Origin: Schlegelella_A sp965246805
GTDB taxonomy: Bacteria > Pseudomonadota > Gammaproteobacteria > Burkholderiales > Burkholderiaceae_C
Assembly (NCBI GenBank): GCA_965246805.1
Contig: CBDFFO010000004.1
Location: 62,001 to 126,000 of the forward strand
Length of the DNA stretch: 64,000 nucleotides
Direction: 5' to 3'
How positions within the stretch are numbered: position 1 is the first letter of the stretch; each line of letters begins with the position of its first letter. Positions 28,431-37,600 of the stretch are shown piece by piece. A model generated the notes under the pieces. It was not told the origin of the DNA, did no database searches, and saw only the letters and a program-made list of their open reading frames with translations. The position numbers were made by a program, and so were the translations under genes.

Positions 28431-29487
28431 ATCCGTCGTGCGTGACGCCGACCAAGGCGCCGGCGTCGACGATCTCGCTCCACGTCGCCGCATCGATCTC
28501 GATACCGTCGACCAGCCGCTTCGCCTTGCAGGCGCGCTCCGGTTCACCGGCCAATAGCACCTTGTCGATTCCCGCGGCCGGCGGCGAGGCGGCGTACCAG
28601 CCGACGAACGCCTCGAGCTCTTTCGCGAGGTTCTCGGCCGTACCCATCTTCCGTGCATCGACGACGATCGAGAACATGCTGTTGAGCACGCGGCGCTCGC
28701 CCGAACCGCGCTCGTGCGTCGTGATGCCGCCCGCGAGTGCGCCGCCGAGCAGTTCGCAGATGAGTGCCAGGCCCGAGCCCTTGTGCGCACCGAACGGCAA
28801 CAGCCCGCCCGAGGGTTCGATCACCGTGTAGCGCGGATCTGTGGTCGGGTTGCCGAGGTGATCGATCAGCGTGTCGGGCTCCAGCTGAACGCCCTTGTTG
28901 TAGGCGACGCGTGTTTTGCCTTGCGCGATCTTGGATGTCGCGAAGTCGAGCACGATGGGATCGTTGTTCTCACGCGGGATCGCGACGCAGAACGGGTTGG
29001 TGCCGAAGCGCGCGTCGCGCCCCCCATGCGGCGCGACGATCGGCCGCGCGATGACGTTGACGAAATGGATCGAGACCAGGCCCGCTTCGGCGCACTGTTC
29101 GGCCCACTGGCCGATGCGGCCCAGGTGATGCGAATGGGCGAGGCCGACCACGCAGACGCCCAGCCGCCGAGCGCGCTCGATCGCGAGCGTCATCGCTTCG
29201 CGGCCGATGACCTGGCCATAGCCTTGCCCGCCATCGAGCGTGAGCAGCGCGCCGCTCTCCTGCACGATCCGCACGTGCTGGTTGACGGTGAGGCCGCCCT
29301 CCTGCACCGCGGCGATGTAGCGCGGCACCATGCCAACGCCGTGCGAATCATGGCCGCGCAGGTTGGCTTCGACCAGGTTGGCGGCAACCGCGTCGGCTTC
29401 CGCGTCGGATGAGCCCGCGGCTCGCACGATGGTGCGAACGACAGTGATCAGATCAGCTGCCTGGAACGTTCGGGTGGCGTCGGTCAT
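28420..29487 (-). CDS. Ldh2-family malate/lactate/ureidoglycolate dehydrogenase
   Basis: A 355-residue NAD(P)-dependent 2-hydroxyacid dehydrogenase of the Ldh2 family (AllD, YbiC, ComC, DpkA), unrelated to classical LDH. The active-site motif is 'LRGHDSHGVGMVPRYI'. Other family blocks are 'GQVIGREAM', 'NVIARPIVAPHGG', 'FGTNPFCVAIP', 'VLDFATSKIAQGK' and 'LLPFGAHKGSGLALICELLGGAL'. Substrate specificity varies widely within the family. Here the flanking glycerate kinase, and the allantoin genes 4 kb away, make ureidoglycolate or a hydroxypyruvate/tartronate-related acid plausible, but sequence alone does not decide. Confidence 0.88.
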   Translation of the reverse strand: MTDATRTFQAADLITVVRTIVRAAGSSDAEADAVAANLVEANLRGHDSHGVGMVPRYIAAVQEGGLTVNQHVRIVQESGALLTLDGGQGYGQVIGREAMTLAIERARRLGVCVVGLAHSHHLGRIGQWAEQCAEAGLVSIHFVNVIARPIVAPHGGRDARFGTNPFCVAIPRENNDPIVLDFATSKIAQGKTRVAYNKGVQLEPDTLIDHLGNPTTDPRYTVIEPSGGLLPFGAHKGSGLALICELLGGALAGGITTHERGSGERRVLNSMFSIVVDARKMGTAENLAKELEAFVGWYAASPPAAGIDKVLLAGEPERACKAKRLVDGIEIDAATWSEIVDAGALVGVTHDGSSR

Positions 29488-29547
29488 GGTTCCGAAAAAA
29501 TTGAACGGGTCGCCGCCCGCGCGAGCGCCGGCGACACAACGGGTGAT

Positions 29548-30897
29548 TCAAAGGATCAACAGCGCGCGAAAGTCGTTGACGTTCGTGAAGGTCGGCCCGG
29601 TGACGACAAGGTCGCCGATCGCTTCGAAGAAGCCGAACCCGTCGTGGCGGTCGAGCGCATGTTGTGCGCCGACCCCGGCCGCCAGCGCCCGTGCCAGCGT
29701 GTCGGGTGTGACGACTGCCCCGGCGTTGGTCTCGACGCCATCGATGCCGTCGGTATCGGCCGCGAACACGTGCACGTCGGGTTCGCCCTGCAGCGCGATC
29801 GCGGCGCCGAGCAGGAACTCGGTGGCGCGGCCGCCGCGGCCGGGCGTGCGGTGGGCGGCGTCGGCCGGCGCCGGTCTGATCGTCACGGTGGTCTCGCCGC
29901 CCGACAGCACGACGCACGGCCGCGCGAACGGCTGGCCGTGCCGCGCGATGTGCCGCGCGAGCGCGGCGTGCACCTTGCCGACTTCGCGCGACTCGCCTTC
30001 GATCTTGTCGCTCAGCACGTGCGGCGTGATGCCGTGTTCGCGGGCGTGCGCGGCCGCCGCCTCGAGCGATTGCAGCGGTGTCGCGATCAGGTGCAACGCG
30101 TGGCCGGCGAAGGCGTCGCTGCCCGGCTTCGGCGTTTCGAACGCGCCGCTCTCGAGACCGCCGCGCACGCCAGCGGGCACCTCGATCGCGTGGCGCGCCA
30201 GCACCGCGAGCGCGTCGGCGCAGGTGGTCGGGTCGCCGACGGTCGGGCCGCTGCCGATCACCTCGGGCGCGTCGCCCGGCACATCGCTCACAAGCAGCGT
30301 CACCACCCGCGCCGGTGCGCACATTGCGGCCAGCCGCCCGCCCTTGATCGCCGACAAGTGCTTGCGCACGCAGTTCATCTCGCCGATGGTCGCACCCGAA
30401 CGCAGCAAGGCCTTGTTGATCGCCTGCTTGTCTTCGAGCGAGACGCGCCACTCGCCGACCTCGATCGGCAGCGCGAGCAGGGCCGATGCGCCACCCGACA
30501 TCAGGCACAGCACCAGGTCGTCGGCGGTGAGGCCGCGAGTGAGTGCAGCGATGCGCTCGGCCGCGCGCCGGCCTGCCGCATCGGGCACCGGATGCGCCGC
30601 TTCGACCACCTCGATGCGCGCCTCGCCGCGGGCCTGCAGTGCCTGGAACGACGGCGGCACGTAGTCGTAGCGCGTGACGACGAGGCCCGACAGCGGCGCG
30701 TGCCGAGGCCAGTGCGCCTCCACCGCCGCCGCCATCGAGCCACCGGCCTTGCCGGCCCCGAGCACCAGGGTCCGGCCTTTCGGCGGCGCGGGCAGGAAGC
30801 GCTGCATCGATTCCCCCGGTACGGCCTGTGCCACGGCGGCGTCGAACAACGCGCGCAGGAACGCTTGCGGATGGTGTTGCGCGAGTCGGGTCGTCAT
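29548..30897 (-). CDS. ttuD: glycerate 2-kinase (GckA/TtuD, MOFRL family)
   Basis: A 449-residue kinase converting D-glycerate to 2-phosphoglycerate, the last step of glyoxylate assimilation through tartronate semialdehyde. Family blocks are 'VLGAGKAGGSMAAAVE', 'AAHPVPDAAGRRAAERI', 'CLMSGGASALL', 'NCVRKHLSAIKGGRLA', 'VSDVPGDAPEVIGSGPT' and the MOFRL domain 'GRGGRATEFLL' with 'AADTDGIDG'. The ATG at 30897 overlaps the last codons of the hydroxypyruvate isomerase remnant upstream, so it was once coupled to hyi. The Ldh2 gene follows 60 bases later on the same strand. Confidence 0.93.
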   Translation of the reverse strand: MTTRLAQHHPQAFLRALFDAAVAQAVPGESMQRFLPAPPKGRTLVLGAGKAGGSMAAAVEAHWPRHAPLSGLVVTRYDYVPPSFQALQARGEARIEVVEAAHPVPDAAGRRAAERIAALTRGLTADDLVLCLMSGGASALLALPIEVGEWRVSLEDKQAINKALLRSGATIGEMNCVRKHLSAIKGGRLAAMCAPARVVTLLVSDVPGDAPEVIGSGPTVGDPTTCADALAVLARHAIEVPAGVRGGLESGAFETPKPGSDAFAGHALHLIATPLQSLEAAAAHAREHGITPHVLSDKIEGESREVGKVHAALARHIARHGQPFARPCVVLSGGETTVTIRPAPADAAHRTPGRGGRATEFLLGAAIALQGEPDVHVFAADTDGIDGVETNAGAVVTPDTLARALAAGVGAQHALDRHDGFGFFEAIGDLVVTGPTFTNVNDFRALLIL

Positions 30898-31284
30898 GGG
30901 GTCGCTTTCAGGCGCCGGCCCTCGAGCGCGGCGGAGATCCAGCCGAGGCGGGCTTCGGTGCCGTTGCGCGGGCGGTACTCGCAGCCGACGTGTCCTGCGT
31001 AACCGATCCGGCATGGTAGACGTCGTATTGCAAGTTCAGGTTGGGCATGCCGGCATCTTCGATGATCGAGAGCGCCTGCGCCGTCGTGTGCAGGAAGTAA
31101 AGCGGAATGTCGTTGTGGTTGATCAGCTCGATCAAAGCCACGATTCGCGAATCTCGTTCCCATCGAAGCCGTACGGGAACAGGCACTCGACGGCCTCGAA
31201 GCCTGCCGTGGCCGCGCGATTTCAGCGATCTAGAAAATCGACCTCGGTGAACATCGTCGAGACGTTGGCGGCGAAACGGGGCAT
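30894..31284 (-). pseudogene. hyi: decayed hydroxypyruvate isomerase (hyi) gene
   Basis: Translating the minus strand gives four pieces of hydroxypyruvate isomerase in the right order but in different frames. From ATG 31284, 'MPRFAANVSTMFTEVDFLDR' ends at an in-frame TGA. Then come 'GFEAVECLFPYGFD', 'ALIELINHNDIPLYFLHTTA' running into 'ALSIIEDAGMPNLNLQYDVYH', and 'RIGYAGHVGCEYRPRN' to 'RRLKATP', whose stop overlaps the glycerate kinase start. About half of the usual 260 residues are missing, including a large block after 'GFDGNE' and one after 'QYDVYH'. The enzyme interconverts hydroxypyruvate and tartronate semialdehyde. Deletions plus stops mean it cannot be functional; an assembly error cannot be excluded. 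Confidence 0.85.
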
Positions 31285-31322
31285 GGTCGAGACTGTAAGG
31301 AGCCGCGCCGGTCACGAGCGTC

Positions 31323-31934
31323 CTAGACCTCGATTGCTTGCGGCGGAGGAGCGTCGGCCGCGCCGCTGCCCACCCATCGATTGACCGACCCGCTTTCCAG
31401 CCCGAACAGGTCGAGCACCCGACCCAGCGTGTGGTCGATCATCTGCCCGAGGTCTGCCGGCTTCGCGTAGAACGCCGGCACCGGCGGCGCGACGATGGCG
31501 CCCATCTCGGTCACCGCGACCATGTTTCGCAGGTGCACCAGGTGCAGCGGCGTTTCGCGCGCGAGCAGCACCAAGCGATTGCGCTCTTTCAGCACCACGT
31601 CGGCCGCGCGCGTGAGCAGCGTGGTCGAAAGCCCGGTCGCCACTTCGGCGAGCGTGCGCATCGAGCACGGCGCCACCACCATGCCGAGCGTTCGGTACGA
31701 GCCGCTCGAGATGCAGGCGGCGAGATCGTCGTTGCGGTAGTGGCGATCGGCGAGCGCCAGCACGTCGGCGAGCTTCCAGTCGGTTTCGTACGCCATCGTC
31801 ACCTGGGCCGACTTCGACAGCACAAGGTGCGATTCGACATCGAGCGGCTGCAGCAACTGCAGCAGTCGCACGCCGTAGACGAAGCCCGACGCGCCGCTGA
31901 TGCCGACGATGAGGCGGCGCGGTGGCGCAATCAT
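31323..31934 (-). CDS. ubiX: UbiX family flavin prenyltransferase
   Basis: A 203-residue flavoprotein that makes prenylated FMN, the cofactor of UbiD-type decarboxylases. The N-terminal 'RLIVGISGASGFVYGVRLLQLL' is the FMN-binding signature. 'CISSGSYRTLGMVVAPCSMRTLAEVATGLSTTLLTRAADVVLKERNRLVLLARETPLHLVHLRNM' contains the dimethylallyl-phosphate site residues of the family. The ATG at 31934 is chosen; upstream codons to 32060 are not UbiX-like. No ubiD is present here, so it probably serves ubiquinone biosynthesis or a distant decarboxylase. The gene is 38 bases downstream of the hyi remnant on the same strand. Confidence 0.93.
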   Translation of the reverse strand: MIAPPRRLIVGISGASGFVYGVRLLQLLQPLDVESHLVLSKSAQVTMAYETDWKLADVLALADRHYRNDDLAACISSGSYRTLGMVVAPCSMRTLAEVATGLSTTLLTRAADVVLKERNRLVLLARETPLHLVHLRNMVAVTEMGAIVAPPVPAFYAKPADLGQMIDHTLGRVLDLFGLESGSVNRWVGSGAADAPPPQAIEV

Positions 31935-32007
31935 GAGAGGGCGGTTCCGGGGTGGCGTCTGCGCATGCCCGATGGTAGCGAGCGCCGCGAACGTCGGTCG
32001 CGAACGC

Positions 32008-33216
32008 TCACCGCAGTGGCGCGCCCGCCAGGTACCAACCGCCGATGAGCGCGCGCTCATCGTCGGTGATGTGCGTCGCGTTGTTGAACGGCATCTGCTT
32101 CAGCACAACGACCTGCTGGTACATGTCCTGCGCATGCGTGGCGATCGCCTCGGGCGTGTCGAGCCGCACGTTCTTCTGGTGCAACGCTGCGTTGTGGCAC
32201 ATGAGGCAGCGTTGCTCGACGACCGCTTGCACCTGCGCGAAGGTGGCGGGCACCGGCGCGACCGGGGGATTCGTCGCGACCATCTGCCGCACCGGCGCGA
32301 GCCACAGCACCAGCGCCGCGACGAGCGCCGCGCCGCCGCCCGCGTAACCCCAGGGCACTTTCACGCCGGCGACCAACGCCCGGTGGCGCGCCACGAATGA
32401 ATGCCGGATCAACGCGCCCGCGAGCATCAAACCGACCAGCACGACCCAGTTGTGATCGGCCTGATGGAGCCAGCCGTAGTGGTTCGAGAGCATCGACACC
32501 AGCACCGGCAGCGTGAAGTAGGTGTTGTGCACGCTGCGCTGCTTCGCGCGCAGGCCGTGGGCCCCGTCGACCGGCTGACCGGCACGCATCTGCGCCACCA
32601 CTTTGCGTTGGCCGGGGATGATCCACATCGCGACGTTGGCGGTCATCGCGGTCGCGATCATCGCGCCGGTGATCAGGAACGCCGCGCGGCCGGCGAACAA
32701 ATGGCAGGCGAGCCACGCGGCCAGCACGACCAGCACGGCGACCAGCGCCCCGACGATCAGATCGCCCCGCGCACGTGGCGCAAACACACGGCAGATCGCG
32801 TCGTACACGAGCCAGAACACCACCATGAACGCGAGTGCGCTGACGACCGCGGCAGTGGCCGACCAGGCGTACACCCGTGCGTCGACCAGAAAGGTGCTCG
32901 CGTTGAAGAGGTAGAGCACGACGAAGAGGCCGAACCCCGACATCCAGGTCCAGTAACTCTCCCAGTAGAACCAGTGCAGGTGATCGGGCAGATCTCTCGG
33001 CGCGACCAGGTACTTCTGCGGGTTGTAGAAGCCGCCGCCATGCACCGCCCACAGCTCGCCGCCGACGCCCTTGGCCGCGAGAGCCGGGTCGGCCGGCGGG
33101 CGCAGCGAGAAGTCGAGAAAGACGAAATAGAACGACGAGCCGATCCACGCGATGACGACGATCACGTGGGACCAGCGCAGCAGCAGGCTGGCCCAGTCGA
33201 GCAGGTAGTTGTCCAT
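32008..33216 (-). CDS. puuD: membrane urate hydroxylase/oxidase PuuD with C-terminal cytochrome c domain
   Basis: A 402-residue integral membrane enzyme that oxidises urate to 5-hydroxyisourate, passing electrons to a fused cytochrome c. About eight helices make up residues 1-310. The start 'MDNYLLDWASLLLRWSHVIVVIAWIGSSFYF' and 'NPQKYLVAPRDLPDHLHWFYWESYWTWMSGF' match PuuD. Near the C-terminus 'EQRCLMCHNA' is a CxxCH haem c site, and 'LKQMPFNNATHI' supplies the axial Met. It forms a two-gene unit with uraH 34 bases upstream, whose product uses its immediate product. Confidence 0.95.
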   Translation of the reverse strand: MDNYLLDWASLLLRWSHVIVVIAWIGSSFYFVFLDFSLRPPADPALAAKGVGGELWAVHGGGFYNPQKYLVAPRDLPDHLHWFYWESYWTWMSGFGLFVVLYLFNASTFLVDARVYAWSATAAVVSALAFMVVFWLVYDAICRVFAPRARGDLIVGALVAVLVVLAAWLACHLFAGRAAFLITGAMIATAMTANVAMWIIPGQRKVVAQMRAGQPVDGAHGLRAKQRSVHNTYFTLPVLVSMLSNHYGWLHQADHNWVVLVGLMLAGALIRHSFVARHRALVAGVKVPWGYAGGGAALVAALVLWLAPVRQMVATNPPVAPVPATFAQVQAVVEQRCLMCHNAALHQKNVRLDTPEAIATHAQDMYQQVVVLKQMPFNNATHITDDERALIGGWYLAGAPLR

Positions 33217-33250
33217 CGGCGGGCCGGGTGCAAGAAGCGTGCGTATGCGC

Positions 33251-33604
33251 TCAGCTGCCCCGATAGGTGCTGTAGCTCCAGGGGCTCACGAGCAACGGCA
33301 CGTGGTAGTTCGCGTTCGTGTCGGCGATGCCGAAATCGAGCGGTACCTCGTTCAGGAACGGCGGCTCGGCCAGCACCGCGCCTCGCGATCGGAAATACGC
33401 GGCCACCGCGAACACCAGGCGGTAGGAACCCGCGACGAGCGCTGCGCCTTCGAGCAAGGGATGGTCGGCGCGACCGTCGGCGTTGAGCGTGGCGGCGGCG
33501 AGTGGGGTCACCCGATCGCCTTCGATGCGCTGCAGCGTCAGCGTCATGCCCGCGGCCGGACATCCGTTCGCGGTGTCGAGCACGTGGGTGGTGAGTTTTC
33601 CCAT
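33251..33604 (-). CDS. uraH: 5-hydroxyisourate hydrolase
   Basis: A 117-residue transthyretin-like enzyme hydrolysing 5-hydroxyisourate to OHCU. It begins 'MGKLTTHVLDTANGCPAAGM', contains 'RADHPLLEG', and ends with the diagnostic C-terminal tetrapeptide 'YRGS' after 'NYHVPLLVSPWSYSTYRGS'. The conserved His, Arg and His of the active site are visible. The ATG at 33604 gives the standard length. It is divergent from puuE with only 51 bases between the two start codons, which contain a TGTATACA palindrome. Confidence 0.96.
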   Translation of the reverse strand: MGKLTTHVLDTANGCPAAGMTLTLQRIEGDRVTPLAAATLNADGRADHPLLEGAALVAGSYRLVFAVAAYFRSRGAVLAEPPFLNEVPLDFGIADTNANYHVPLLVSPWSYSTYRGS

Positions 33605-33612
33605 CGCAAAAG

Positions 33613-33620
33613 TGTATACA
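33613..33620. promoter_or_regulatory. TGTATACA palindrome between uraH and puuE
   Basis: A perfect 8-base palindrome TGTATACA lies in the 51-base divergent spacer, 9 bases from the uraH start and 36 from the puuE start. TGTATACA cores are typical of GntR-family operators and can double as a -10 element. The site could control both arms of the urate/allantoin cluster. No gntR gene is present in the window. Confidence 0.35.
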
Positions 33621-33655
33621 GGGAACCTTCTCGCCACGACCCGTCACGCCTTCCG

Positions 33656-34660
33656 ATGAACCCGAACGAGCCCCGCGACCTGGTCGGCTACGGCGCCAAC
33701 CCACCGCATGCGCGCTGGCCAAACGATGCTCGAATCGCGGTGCAGTTCGTGTTGAACATCGAGGAAGGCTCGGAGAGCAATGTGCTGCACGGCGACAAGG
33801 CCTCGGAGACGTTTCTCTCCGAGATCATCGGCGCCACGGCGTACGAAGCGCGCCACCTCTCGATGGAATCGATCTACGAGTACGGCTCGCGTGCCGGTGT
33901 CTGGCGCATCCTGCGGGAGTTCGAGCAGCGAGGGCTGCCGCTCACCGCATTCGGCGTCGCGATGGCGCTCGAGCGCGCGCCCGAGGTCGTGGCTCACCTG
34001 CTCGCGCAAGAGCACGAGATCGCATGCCACGGCTGGCGCTGGATCCACCACCAGCACATGCCAGAAGCGGAAGAGCAGCGCCAGATCGCGCGCGCCACCG
34101 AAGCGATCCGCCGGCTCACCCACGGCGCGTGGCCGAAGGGTTGGTACACCGGGCGCGACAGTCCGAACACCAAGCGCCTCGTGATGCAGCACGGCGACTA
34201 CGAATACGACAGCGACTACTACGGCGACGACCTGCCGTTCTGGATGCCGATCGCGATGCCGGAGGGAGATGTCGCTTGGCGCCTGATCGTGCCGTACACG
34301 CTCGACACCAACGACATGCGCTTCGCCTCGCCGCAGGGCTTCAACACCGGCGATGATTTCCTGGCCTACCTCACCGATGCGTTCGACGTGCTGTACACCG
34401 AAGGCGACCCGGCCGGGCTCGACCGCCCGAAGATGCTTTCGATCGGCATGCACTCGCGCATCCTCGGCAGGCCGGCGCGCTTTCGCGCGTTGCAGCGCTT
34501 TCTCGATCACGTGCAGGCGCATGCCGACGTGTGGATTTGCCGGCGCATCGACATCGCGCGGCACTGGGCCGCCACGCATCGGATGCCTGGCGCCGTCGGA
34601 CACGACGGCGGCGGCCGCGTGACGGGCACGGGCACGGATGCTGCGAAGGGCCGCGCCTGA
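33656..34660 (+). CDS. puuE: PuuE-type allantoinase (polysaccharide deacetylase fold)
   Basis: A 334-residue metal-independent allantoinase of the polysaccharide deacetylase superfamily, converting allantoin to allantoate. Signatures include 'DLVGYGANPPHARWPNDARIAVQFVLNIEEGSE', 'RAGVWRILREFEQRGLPLTAFGVAMALER', 'EIACHGWRWIHHQHM' and 'GWYTGRDSPNTKRLVMQHG', which distinguish PuuE from chitin deacetylases. The ATG at 33656 matches the family start. The stop overlaps the start of the fusion gene as TGATG, so both are translated together. It is followed directly by the enzyme domains for the steps before and after it. Confidence 0.95.
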   Translation: MNPNEPRDLVGYGANPPHARWPNDARIAVQFVLNIEEGSESNVLHGDKASETFLSEIIGATAYEARHLSMESIYEYGSRAGVWRILREFEQRGLPLTAFGVAMALERAPEVVAHLLAQEHEIACHGWRWIHHQHMPEAEEQRQIARATEAIRRLTHGAWPKGWYTGRDSPNTKRLVMQHGDYEYDSDYYGDDLPFWMPIAMPEGDVAWRLIVPYTLDTNDMRFASPQGFNTGDDFLAYLTDAFDVLYTEGDPAGLDRPKMLSIGMHSRILGRPARFRALQRFLDHVQAHADVWICRRIDIARHWAATHRMPGAVGHDGGGRVTGTGTDAAKGRA

Positions 34661-37600
34661 TGGTCGGCCCCTCGTTGACGCTAGAAGAACTGAACGCCGC
34701 CACGCGCCAGCGCTTCGAGGCGTTGCTCGCCGGCATCTACGAGCGCTCGCCATGGATCGCCGCGGCGGCGTGGGACAAGCGACCGTTCTCGAGCCTCGCG
34801 CAGCTGAAGCGCGCGCTGGTCGAAGTGGTGCGCCACGCGAACCCCGACGCGCAGCTCGCTCTCGTGTGCGCGCACCCCGAGCTCGCCGGCAAGGCGATGC
34901 TTGCCGAGACCTTGACCACCGAGTCGACGAGCGAGCAGTCGACGGCCGGCCTCGACCACTGTTCGCCCGGCGAATTCGCCACGCTGCAGAGCCTGAATCG
35001 CGCATACACCGAGAAGTTCGACTTCCCGTTCATGCTCGCGGTGCGCGGCCCGCGCGGCACCGGGCTCACGCGGCCGCAGATCATCGAGACCTTCGTTCGA
35101 AGGCTCGCGAACACGCCTGACGTCGAGCTCGGCGAGGCCTTGCGGAACGTGCACCGCGTCGCCGAATTGCGTCTGGCCGATCGCTTCGGTGAGTTTCCGG
35201 CCGAGGGCAACCAGGCGTGGGACTGGGCCGAAGCGCTCGCCGCGCACTCCGACGCCGAGGGCGGCGCGCTCACCGTGACCTACCTCACCGATGCGCATCG
35301 CGCAGTCGCGTCGCAGATCGGCGCGTGGATGCATGAATGCGGGTTCGACCACGTGACGACGGACGCCGTTGGCAACGTGATCGGCGTGTACGACGGCGCC
35401 ACCGCCGACGCGCCTATTCTCATGACCGGCTCCCACTTCGACACCGTGCGCAACGGCGGCAAGTACGACGGCCGGCTCGGCATTTTTGTGCCGATGCTCT
35501 GCGTGCGGAAGCTGGCGCGCCACGGCACACGACTCCCGTTCGGCCTCGAGGTCGTGGCGTTCGCCGAAGAGGAAGGCCAGCGCTACAGAGCGACCTTCCT
35601 CGGCTCGGCGGCGTTAATCGGCCGGTTCGACCCGGCCTGGCTCAACCAGGTCGATCGCGACGGCGTGTCGATGCGCGCCGCGATGCAGCGCGCCGGCCTG
35701 CCCGGAACGCTGGAAGCGATCGCGGCGTGTGCGCGAGACCCGTCGAGAGTCCTCGGCTTCGTCGAAGTGCACATCGAGCAGGGGCCGGTGCTGAACGCCC
35801 TCGACCTGCCGCTCGGCGTGGTCACGTCGATCAACGGCAGCGTGCGCTTCACCGGCGAGGTGCTCGGCACGATGAGCCACGCCGGCACCACGCCAATGGC
35901 GACGCGCCGCGACGCCGCCACGGCCGTCGCCGAGCTCGCGCTCTTCCTCGAGCGGCGCGCCGCCGCCGTGCCCGATCTGGTCGGCACGATGGGGATGATC
36001 AACGTGCCGAACGGCTCGATCAACGTGGTGCCGGGGCGCACCGAATTCACGCTCGACATCCGCGCCACCACCGACGCCGTACGCGACGCGTGCGCAGCAG
36101 ACGTGCTCGCGGAGCTGGCGCAGATCTGCAGGCGGCGCCACCTCTCGTTCACGGTGAACGAATCGATGCGCGCGTCGGCTGCGCCGAGTGCGCCGGCCTG
36201 GGAAGCGCGCTGGGAGCGCGCGGTCTCGTCGCTCGGCCTGCCGGTGCACCGCATGCCGAGCGGCGCTGGCCACGACGCGATGAAGATGCATGAGGCGATG
36301 CCGCAGGCGATGCTCTTCGTGCGCGGGCTCCATGGCGGCATCAGCCACAACCCGCTCGAGTCGAGCACGGCCGACGACATGCAGCTGGCGATCGATGCGT
36401 TCGATGCGCTGATCGAAGCCCTAGCGCACGAGCAGCCCCCTCTCCCTCTTGGAGCGCAGGAGCGGCCCCCTCTCCCCCTGGGAGAGGGTTGGGGTGATGG
36501 CGCCCCGCAAGCCGTGCACTCGCCGCAGCGCGCCGAGTCCGCACCCATCTACGCGCGACTCGACCACTGGATCGACACGCATTTCGACGCTGAAGTGGCG
36601 TTCCTGCAGGCCCTGGTGCAAATGCCGACCGACACGCCGCCCGGCGCCAACGCGCCGCACGCGGTGCGCACCGCCGAACTGCTCGAAGGCTTCGGCCTCG
36701 TCGCGGAGCAGCACCCGGTGCCCGATGACGACGTGAAGGCGGCCGGCCTCGAATCCATCACCAACCTCATCGTGCGCAGGCGCTTCGGCATCGGCCCGAC
36801 GATCGCGCTCAACGCGCACGGCGACGTGGTGCCACCCGGCGACGGCTGGCGCCACGCGCCCTACGGTGGCGAGGTGGTCGACGGCAAGCTGTATGGCCGC
36901 GCCTCGGCCGTCAGCAAGAGCGACTTCGCGACCTACACCTTCGCGCTGCGCGCGCTCGACTCTCTCGACAGGCCGCTCGCCGGCACGGTCGAGCTGCACT
37001 TCACCTACGACGAAGAGTTCGGCGGCGAGCTCGGCCCCGGCTGGCTGCTGAAGGAAGGCTACACGAAGCCCGACCTGCTCATCGCGGCCGGCTTCAGCTA
37101 CCAGGTCGTCACCGCGCACAACGGCTGCCTGCAGATGGAAGTGACGGTGCACGGCAGACAAGCGCATGCCGCGATCCCGACGACCGGTGTCGATGCATTG
37201 CAAGGCGCGACGGCGATCCTCAACGCGCTCTATGCGCAGAACGAGATCTACCGGGGCGTGACGTCGAAGGTCGAGGGCATCACGCATCCGTACGTGAACG
37301 TCGGCCGCATCGAGGGCGGCACCCACACCAACGTCGTGCCAGGCAAGGTCGTGCTGAAGCTCGATCGACGCATGATCCCCGAGGAAGACCCCGTCGAGGT
37401 CGAAGCGATGATGCACCGCGTGATCGCCGAGGCCGCGGGGGCGCGACCGGGCATCACCGTCGACATCAAGCGCCTTCTGCTTGCGCGAGCGCTGCAGCCG
37501 CTGCCCGGCAACGCGCCGCTGGTCGAGGCGCTGCAGCACCACGGCGCAGCCGTGTTCGGCGAGGCGATCCCGACTTCGGGCACGCCGCTCTACACCGACG

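Noticed and set aside
30894..31163. An intact small gene upstream of glycerate kinase
   Set aside because: The translated pieces are recognisable parts of hydroxypyruvate isomerase in shifted frames, so it is a pseudogene.
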